NCBI RefSeq assembly: GCF_017355985.1
Contig: NZ_JAFIQU010000011.1
Location: 124,001 to 188,000, forward strand
Length of the DNA: 64,000 bases
Direction of reading: 5' to 3'
From: Arenibaculum pallidiluteum
GTDB taxonomy: Bacteria > Pseudomonadota > Alphaproteobacteria > Azospirillales > Azospirillaceae
The notes under the pieces are model-generated. The model was not told the origin of the DNA. It saw only the letters and a program-made list of their open reading frames with translations, and made no database searches. Shown in pieces: positions 59,237 through 64,000 of this stretch. How positions within the stretch are numbered: position 1 is the first letter of the stretch; each line of letters opens with the position of its first letter. Made by a program: the position numbers and the translations under genes.

Positions 59237-60223
59237 TCAGCGTGCCGCCAGGCGCGCCACGGCAATCGCCGACAATCCTGCCGCTCCCAGTGCCGCGCCG
59301 ATGCCAAGGGCGCGCTTCATCCTTGCACGTTCGGGCGCCCACCAGCCGCCGCGGACGCCCGTACCAGCCCTGACGGGCATGAACAGGGAACCATCCGTGA
59401 TCGGCGCCCGCCGTCCCGAGCGCATGTAGAACAGACCTCCCAGGCGCGCGAGCATGCGGCCGGTCGCGTCCGGGGCCATTCGATAGGGGACGGCGAGCGC
59501 GTGATGCGCGCCGACATGCAAGGTTCTGCGGGGATGGATCGCGAGGCGGACCACAAGCTCGGCAACGCGCTCGGGATCGACCACGGGGGGTACGGGGCGG
59601 AACGTCCGGCCGGTGTAGTTGGCGGAGTGGCGGTCGGTGGGCGTGTCGACGAAGGTGGGATAGACTCCGCAGACCTGGATGGAGGAGCGGCTGGCAAGCT
59701 CGTCGCGCAATGCCTCCGTGAAGCCCGCAAGCCCGAACTTGCTGGCGCTGTAGCTGGCAGCCCATGCGAAGGGTACCCGCCCGGCGATCGAGACGACGTT
59801 GATGATGACCCCTCGTCCCCGGTTCCTGAGAAGATGAGGCACGGCCGCATGGGAGCCATTGATCGCTCCCTTCAGGTTGATGTCCAGAAGCCTGGCCTGG
59901 ACTTCCACCGGGATCGCCTCGAAGGGGCCCCAGAGGCTCGCGCCGGCGTTGTTGATCCAGACGTCGATCCGGCCGAAGGCAGCCACTGCCGCTTCGGCCA
60001 GCGCACGCATGGAACGCGCGTCGGTCACGTCGGCCGGGAAGGCGAGGGCACGCCCGCCCAGCGCGTCGCAGGCCTCCGCCGCCCGGTCGAGCAGGTCGCC
60101 GCGGCGCGCCGCCAGGACCACGGATGCGCCGCGGCGGGCAAAGGCGCGTGCCATGCCGAGACCCATGCCGCTCGAGGCGCCGGTGATCACGATGGTGCGT
60201 CCGACGAAGCTCCGTTCCATCAT
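59237..60223 (-). CDS. SDR family oxidoreductase with C-terminal membrane helix
   Basis: 328-residue classical short-chain dehydrogenase. The cofactor loop is ITGASSGMGLGMARAFARRG, NNAG follows in DVWINNAGASLW, and the catalytic Tyr-Lys is in SYSASKFGLAG. The last 30 residues are a hydrophobic/basic segment (ALGIGAALGAAGLSAIAVAR), probably a membrane anchor. Its ATG overlaps the patatin stop, so the pair is translationally coupled; the enzyme may act on a lipid-derived ketone or alcohol. Confidence 0.92.
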   Translation of the reverse strand: MMERSFVGRTIVITGASSGMGLGMARAFARRGASVVLAARRGDLLDRAAEACDALGGRALAFPADVTDARSMRALAEAAVAAFGRIDVWINNAGASLWGPFEAIPVEVQARLLDINLKGAINGSHAAVPHLLRNRGRGVIINVVSIAGRVPFAWAASYSASKFGLAGFTEALRDELASRSSIQVCGVYPTFVDTPTDRHSANYTGRTFRPVPPVVDPERVAELVVRLAIHPRRTLHVGAHHALAVPYRMAPDATGRMLARLGGLFYMRSGRRAPITDGSLFMPVRAGTGVRGGWWAPERARMKRALGIGAALGAAGLSAIAVARLAAR

Positions 60224-61347
60224 CTCGATCCTCCGGCGGCGATGATCTTGAAGCCGGGCGTCCGGTGCTGCGCCTCGGATCCCCCCAGAAGCGCCAAGCC
60301 CTCGCGCATGTCGCGAAAGCCGGCGGCCCATCGCTCCTGCAGGGCCGCTGTCGAGAAATCGTAGAGGCCGAGCACGCCACCACCGCGGTCGCCGCGATGG
60401 ACGAGGTGGAGGATGGTCACGGCGGACGCCGTGCAATCGGCCAGCGCATCGGCGACTGCGGGATCGCCCCGTACGTCGCCGGGAATGCTCGCGGCCAGCC
60501 GCGCGAGCTTGCAGCGGAGTTCGTGCATGCGCCGGTACGCGGCGAGAGCGTCATGGGACTGCGTCGCCAGCAGCAGCTCCTCGCGCCGGTCGGCCGCGGC
60601 CGTGATCGAGCCCGGCAGCGTTCCCCGGATCCCGAAAAGGTCGACCGCGATGCACATCATGTCGGCGCTATCGGTGTCCTCCAACACGGGCCCGATCGGC
60701 AGGTTCGCGCGCAGGCCGCCGTCGCCGAATAGACGGCCGTCGATCTGGACGGGGCGGAAATCCGGAAGGAAGGCGGAGCTGGCGATCAGGTGTTCCGGCC
60801 CGATGCGCTGCCTGAGGGTGTCGAACAAGACGGTCTCGCCGCTTTCGACGTCGACCGCCGTCACAGTCATCCGGAGCGGGCCGTCGTTCAGGAGCTCGAA
60901 GTCGACATAACGCTTCAGCGTCGCTTCGAGCGGCGCCAGATCGTACAGACCCGGGCGATTCTTCTGACCCGGCCAGAATGCAGCGGGGCTGGGCATGAAG
61001 AACGCGGGGCAGCCGAAGAGACGCGTCCAGGCCGCGCTCGCGGCGCTGTCCGCCCCTTGCCAGAAGAGCGGTGCCGGCCGGTGGTACGGTATGGTCATGT
61101 TCGGCCAGGCCGCCACGGACCAGAACTCCCGCAACCGCTGCAGACGGCGTTCCGGCGGGTTGCCGGCGATGATGGCCCCGTTCAGCGCCCCCGTCGATGT
61201 ACCGACAATCCAGGTCGGCTCCGGCCCCTCTTCGTGGAGGTGCTCGTAGGCGCCGGCCTGATAGGCACCGAGCGCGACCCCGCCCGACAGCACCAGCGCG
61301 ACGCGTCGGGATTGCGGATCGGTGGGACCGGCGCTGAAGCCGGTCAT
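60220..61347 (-). CDS. patatin-like phospholipase
   Basis: 375-residue patatin-family lipid acyl hydrolase. The oxyanion-hole motif is LSGGVALGAYQAGAYEHL, the nucleophile serine is in GTSTG (Ser51), and the catalytic Asp is in FGDGGLRANLP. No membrane anchor or signal. It is followed directly, with ATGA overlap, by an SDR gene. Likely acts on membrane phospholipids or storage acyl esters. Confidence 0.93.
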   Translation of the reverse strand: MTGFSAGPTDPQSRRVALVLSGGVALGAYQAGAYEHLHEEGPEPTWIVGTSTGALNGAIIAGNPPERRLQRLREFWSVAAWPNMTIPYHRPAPLFWQGADSAASAAWTRLFGCPAFFMPSPAAFWPGQKNRPGLYDLAPLEATLKRYVDFELLNDGPLRMTVTAVDVESGETVLFDTLRQRIGPEHLIASSAFLPDFRPVQIDGRLFGDGGLRANLPIGPVLEDTDSADMMCIAVDLFGIRGTLPGSITAAADRREELLLATQSHDALAAYRRMHELRCKLARLAASIPGDVRGDPAVADALADCTASAVTILHLVHRGDRGGGVLGLYDFSTAALQERWAAGFRDMREGLALLGGSEAQHRTPGFKIIAAGGSR

Positions 61348-61529
61348 CGAAGGGGCTGACGGTCAGCGGAGGGCGCATCGGCGCCATCGGTCCGGAGCCG
61401 GGAATGTGGTCCGGGCCGATCCTTTTCTGGATGGCCCGGCTTGGTCGGGACTGACCAGACGTCATCTCCCGCTCCAATCTGCAGCATGGCACGTTCGGAA
61501 AGCTTGCAAGAGGCCGTCCAGGGGTGGAG

Positions 61530-61864
61530 CGACGGTGCCATGGCGAGGCGGCCGGAAGCTGCAAGGCGGACCATGCGGCGCTCGGCGCCGGTTCCGGCGA
61601 ACTCGCGCAGGATCACGACGACGTTCCGATGGCGGTTCGGGACGTGCCGGATGGGTTCGGCGAGGTCCGCCGGCGACGGCGCCGCGGTGGCCGTCCGACG
61701 GAGCAGCGGCACGAAGGGATGGAAGTTGCGCCGGTCCATCACCGTGATCCGAATGCCGCGGCCGCCCGGGTCTGCGTCGGGCTCAGCCCGGCGAAGCCGG
61801 CGCCGATCACCACCACATGGGCAAAGTCATCGAGCTTGGCTTGCTTGCGAACGAGTTCGGGCAT
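61530..61864 (-). pseudogene. remnant of type II NADH dehydrogenase (ndh-like)
   Basis: Two overlapping frames together carry the start of NDH-2: FAHVVVIGAGFAGLSPTQTR in one frame (ATG 61864) and, after a shift near 61741, DRRNFHPFVPLLRRTATAAP and SPADLAEPIRHVPNRHRN in the next. Intact enzymes have about 420 residues; here the frameshift, changed residues and loss of the rest show a dead fragment. It lies upstream of the patatin gene on the same strand. Confidence 0.75.
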
Positions 61865-62161
61865 GGATTCCGCGGTTCGGGCCGGATCTGGGCCAGTCAA
61901 CAGCATAGAAATCCTGACCGCACGATGCCCCATATGCGTATATCGTCGGGGCCGGGAACAAGAATGGGCACGGGCCGGCTGAATGGCGCCATAGACGTGG
62001 AGGCGGACTTCCACAATTTTCTGAGCCTGCTCTGTGGCGTGCCCGGTCGACACATTTGCGCATGAGTAATCGGAATTCTGTTTCCGTGCTGGAACCCGGT
62101 GATCCCAGTGCTGTTTTCAGGCCTCCACCCGAGACCCGATGCGAGCGCGAGTGGGGACAGC

Positions 62162-62410
62162 ATGGAAGAAGAGCGTCAGTTGCCGAGCGGCGGGGATAAA
62201 CCGGCGGAGAAGCCTGGTCACGCCGATCGATCGAACGAGAGCAACGATCCCGAGGCGATCCGCGTGATCGAGAATGCGGACCAGCTTCCGGAAGGAGATC
62301 GGCGGACGGAGAAGTCCGGCGACTGGTGGCAGAAAGACCCGGACGCCAACCGTTCCAACATCAACCATCCGAACATGGAACCCGACAACCTCAAGAGCAA
62401 CGACCTCTGA
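62162..62410 (+). CDS. small hydrophilic hypothetical protein
   Basis: 82-residue, strongly charged and probably disordered protein (ESNDPEAIRVIENADQLPEG, ending NINHPNMEPDNLKSNDL). ATG 62162 follows GTGGGGACAGC. I know no family. Such small Asn/Asp-rich proteins are sometimes general-stress proteins in alphaproteobacteria. About 300 bases before it hold no gene other than the ndh remnant edge. Confidence 0.6.
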   Translation: MEEERQLPSGGDKPAEKPGHADRSNESNDPEAIRVIENADQLPEGDRRTEKSGDWWQKDPDANRSNINHPNMEPDNLKSNDL

Positions 62411-62482
62411 CCCAGGGCCCGAGCGGTTTCCGGACCGTCTTCGGAGGCGCCCTCCTGCAGCTCGTCAAACAATGGGGGCTCG

Positions 62483-63124
62483 ATGCGCGTGCACCGTATG
62501 CATGATGGCGGGCAGGCGGAAATGGACGCCATTCTCGTCGCCGAGCATGAAGGCCCTGATCCGTTCCTCGACCGGGGACAGGTGCATCGGGACCCGCGCC
62601 GGGACCCGCGCCGGGACCCGCGCCGGGACATGGGACCGGGGGAGGTGATCGCGCGTGGCCTTCTGGCCGGCGCTGTCGGCGTTGCAGCAATGACCGTCGC
62701 CGAGAAGCTGGAGCAGGCGCTTACCGGGCGCCCCAATTCCTATGTTCCCGCTCATACGCTGGAGCGGCTGCTCGGGCTTCCCGCAAGGCCCGACGACGAG
62801 CGCCTCGGGTTGAACTGGGCAATGCACTGGGGACAGGGGATCGCACTGGGGGCGGTGCGCGCCGGGATGGCGCGGCGCGGCATCGCTGGCCCAGTCGGAT
62901 CCTTCATGTTCCTGAATCTGAGGCTCATCAACGACCAGACCTTGGAGAACGCCACGCGCGTCGGAGCGCCGCCCTGGACATGGCCGATCGACGAGCAGGT
63001 CGTCGATCTCCTGCACAAGGCCGTGTATGCGTTCGCGACGGGCATGGCAGCCGACCTCCTGGTGGGAAGACCGGGCCGCCGACGCGCACGCCATGGCGCC
63101 AGATACTACCGCCGCGAAGATTGA
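62483..63124 (+). CDS. hypothetical protein with N-terminal DPRR repeats
   Basis: 213-residue protein from the first ATG; homology-like sequence begins near the ATG at 62630 (MGPGEVIARGLLAGAVGVAA), which may be the true start. The core has a hydrophobic N-terminal helix, TVAEKLEQALTGRPNSYVPA, WAMHWGQGIALGAVRAGMAR and a late block WPIDEQVVDLLHKAVYAFAT; it may be membrane-associated. The leader contains three DPRR units from a 12-bp tandem repeat. Function unknown. Confidence 0.65.
   Translation: MRVHRMHDGGQAEMDAILVAEHEGPDPFLDRGQVHRDPRRDPRRDPRRDMGPGEVIARGLLAGAVGVAAMTVAEKLEQALTGRPNSYVPAHTLERLLGLPARPDDERLGLNWAMHWGQGIALGAVRAGMARRGIAGPVGSFMFLNLRLINDQTLENATRVGAPPWTWPIDEQVVDLLHKAVYAFATGMAADLLVGRPGRRRARHGARYYRRED
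62589..62624 (+). repeat. 12-bp tandem repeat (three copies)
   Basis: GGGACCCGCGCC is repeated exactly three times and then begins a fourth copy. It sits in the 5' part of the hypothetical gene or, if the downstream ATG is used, in its leader. Confidence 0.9.
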
Positions 63125-63269
63125 TCGCGCCGTGCCGTCTTCCCCCGTCAGCCTATCCCGGCCGAGCGTCACTGCCGCAAGCCTGCCAGCCCCGTTGGCA
63201 TTGGACTGACAGCCGCGACGAGGTCTACCCGTCTCGTCGACGGCTGGGACCCGAGGTCGAGAGGATCCC

Positions 63270-63788
63270 ATGGCACGCGTAACGGTCGAGGACTGCGTCC
63301 TCCAAATACCGAACCGGTTCGATCTCGTCATGGTTGCTGCGCAGCGCGCGCGCAACGTGGCTGCGGGGGCGCCGCTTGCGGTCGACCGCGACAACGACAA
63401 GAACCCCGTCGTCGCCCTGCGCGAAATCGCCGAACGTGCCGTGTCGCTGGACGAGCTCCGCGAGGGGCTCATTCGCGGGCACCAGCGCATACCCGAGACC
63501 GACGAGCCGGACGAGGAGGTTCTGGAGGTCATGGAGGGCGAACTCGGCTGGGCAGGGGCGGAGCAGCGCCTCGACGACCAGTCCGATACAGGCGATCCGG
63601 ACGCGGAAGAGGTCACCGAGGACGACGACGTGCTGAGCCGGATGGAAGCCGAGCCGGGTCTGTCGTTCGAGGGCGAGGACGGGAACCTCGTGGACCGCGA
63701 CACCAATGACGTCGGCAAAGCCTACGACGACGGGCCGGAGGGGATCAGCGACGCGCTCGACGATCCGGAGAACCGCTTCTACGAGTGA
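63270..63788 (+). CDS. rpoZ: RNA polymerase omega subunit (rpoZ-type) with long acidic tail
   Basis: 172-residue omega subunit, which helps assemble and stabilise RNA polymerase. The first 75 residues ([20 protein letters not shown], then [20 protein letters not shown]) match alphaproteobacterial RpoZ. The remaining 95 residues are an acidic extension ([20 protein letters not shown], ending [13 protein letters not shown]), longer than usual. The usual partner spoT/rel is not next to it; the start of sdhB follows instead. This may be a second omega paralogue. Confidence 0.85.
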   Translation: MARVTVEDCVLQIPNRFDLVMVAAQRARNVAAGAPLAVDRDNDKNPVVALREIAERAVSLDELREGLIRGHQRIPETDEPDEEVLEVMEGELGWAGAEQRLDDQSDTGDPDAEEVTEDDDVLSRMEAEPGLSFEGEDGNLVDRDTNDVGKAYDDGPEGISDALDDPENRFYE

Positions 63789-63884
63789 ACGGAAGCCGAC
63801 AGGGCTCCTGCCCCTCAGGGGCAGGCGCTGCCACCGCGTCGGTGTTTCCCGGCGTCTCGCGTCTGGAAAGAAGGAATATCGAGG

Positions 63885-64000
63885 ATGGTTGCGTTCCGGC
63901 TCCCCCGCAACTCCGCCATCGAGACTGGCCGGCGGCACTCCACGATTCGCGGTGCGACACGCACGAAAACCTTCCGGATCTACCGCTGGAACCCCGAGGA
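63885..64000 (+). CDS. sdhB: succinate dehydrogenase iron-sulfur subunit, 5' part
   Basis: The first 38 residues of a frame running off the window (start MVAFRLPRNSAIETG, then TKTFRIYRWNPE) match the N-terminus of SdhB, including the KTF-x-IYR-x-P block. AAGGAATATCGAGG precedes the ATG. The sdhC, sdhD and sdhA genes do not precede it, so this may be an extra or relocated copy; the rest cannot be seen. Confidence 0.8.
   Translation, partial: MVAFRLPRNSAIETGRRHSTIRGATRTKTFRIYRWNPE

Overview
This 64 kb window is GC-rich chromosomal DNA, most likely from an alphaproteobacterium. The evidence is a set of genes typical of that class: a DUF1150 gene next to Hsp20, a DUF2125 gene, hpf followed by ptsN, a PAS_5 protein, an RHH_4 ribbon-helix-helix protein, an iol operon whose IolC carries a fused aldolase-like domain, and the start of an sdhB gene. 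A Rhodospirillales or Acetobacterales-like host would fit, but I cannot fix the order or genus. I see no tRNA, rRNA, CRISPR array, insertion sequence, integrase or phage gene, so this reads as ordinary chromosome with a large accessory metabolic content.

Layout. 1-3.6 kb: a tightly packed catabolic operon (PEP mutase-type lyase cut by the window edge, CitE-like lyase, DehI-type 2-haloacid dehalogenase, nitroreductase). 3.6-7.0 kb, minus strand: a degraded patch with a chimeric SnoaL/FAD-monooxygenase gene and a truncated O-methyltransferase, then a DUF2125 protein and a short periplasmic binding protein. 7.1-11.5 kb: ChaC, Hpf, PtsN, DUF1150, Hsp20, CidA/LrgA, LrgB and a lipoprotein (stress, nitrogen-PTS and cell-envelope functions). 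11.5-19 kb: a TRAP transporter, a GlxA-type regulator and a two-subunit molybdenum hydroxylase of isoquinoline 1-oxidoreductase type. 19-26.9 kb: pirin, a glyoxalase-like protein, a Tat-linked FAD dehydrogenase pair with Fe-S cysteines, an exported MsrB/MsrA pair, an unusual SNF2-like helicase and a HAD phosphatase.

26.9-42.4 kb is the best-defined system: an AfuABC-type transporter for phosphorylated sugar-like solutes, an inositol monophosphatase-family enzyme, a dehydrogenase, an RpiR/IolR-like regulator, and iolG, iolC, iolD, iolE and iolB. Read together they suggest uptake of a phosphorylated polyol, dephosphorylation, and catabolism by the inositol route. The last dehydrogenase, iolA, is not in the window.

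42.4-50.3 kb holds mixed housekeeping and stress genes (PAS protein, PfpI-type protein, GreA/B-like factor, receiver-only response regulator, animal-type haem peroxidase, LysR regulator, DUF924). 50.4-55.9 kb holds a CAP-RTX secreted protein, a large multipass membrane protein and a small HExxH protein. 55.9-58.5 kb encodes one long protein joining a GMC flavin oxidoreductase to a 3-keto-glycoside hydrolase (DUF1080) domain. I consider it the most novel single gene here, because one chain could both oxidise and then cleave a glycoside. The right end has an SDR/patatin pair, a remnant of a type II NADH dehydrogenase, small hypotheticals, an omega-subunit (rpoZ-type) gene with a long acidic tail, and the start of sdhB.
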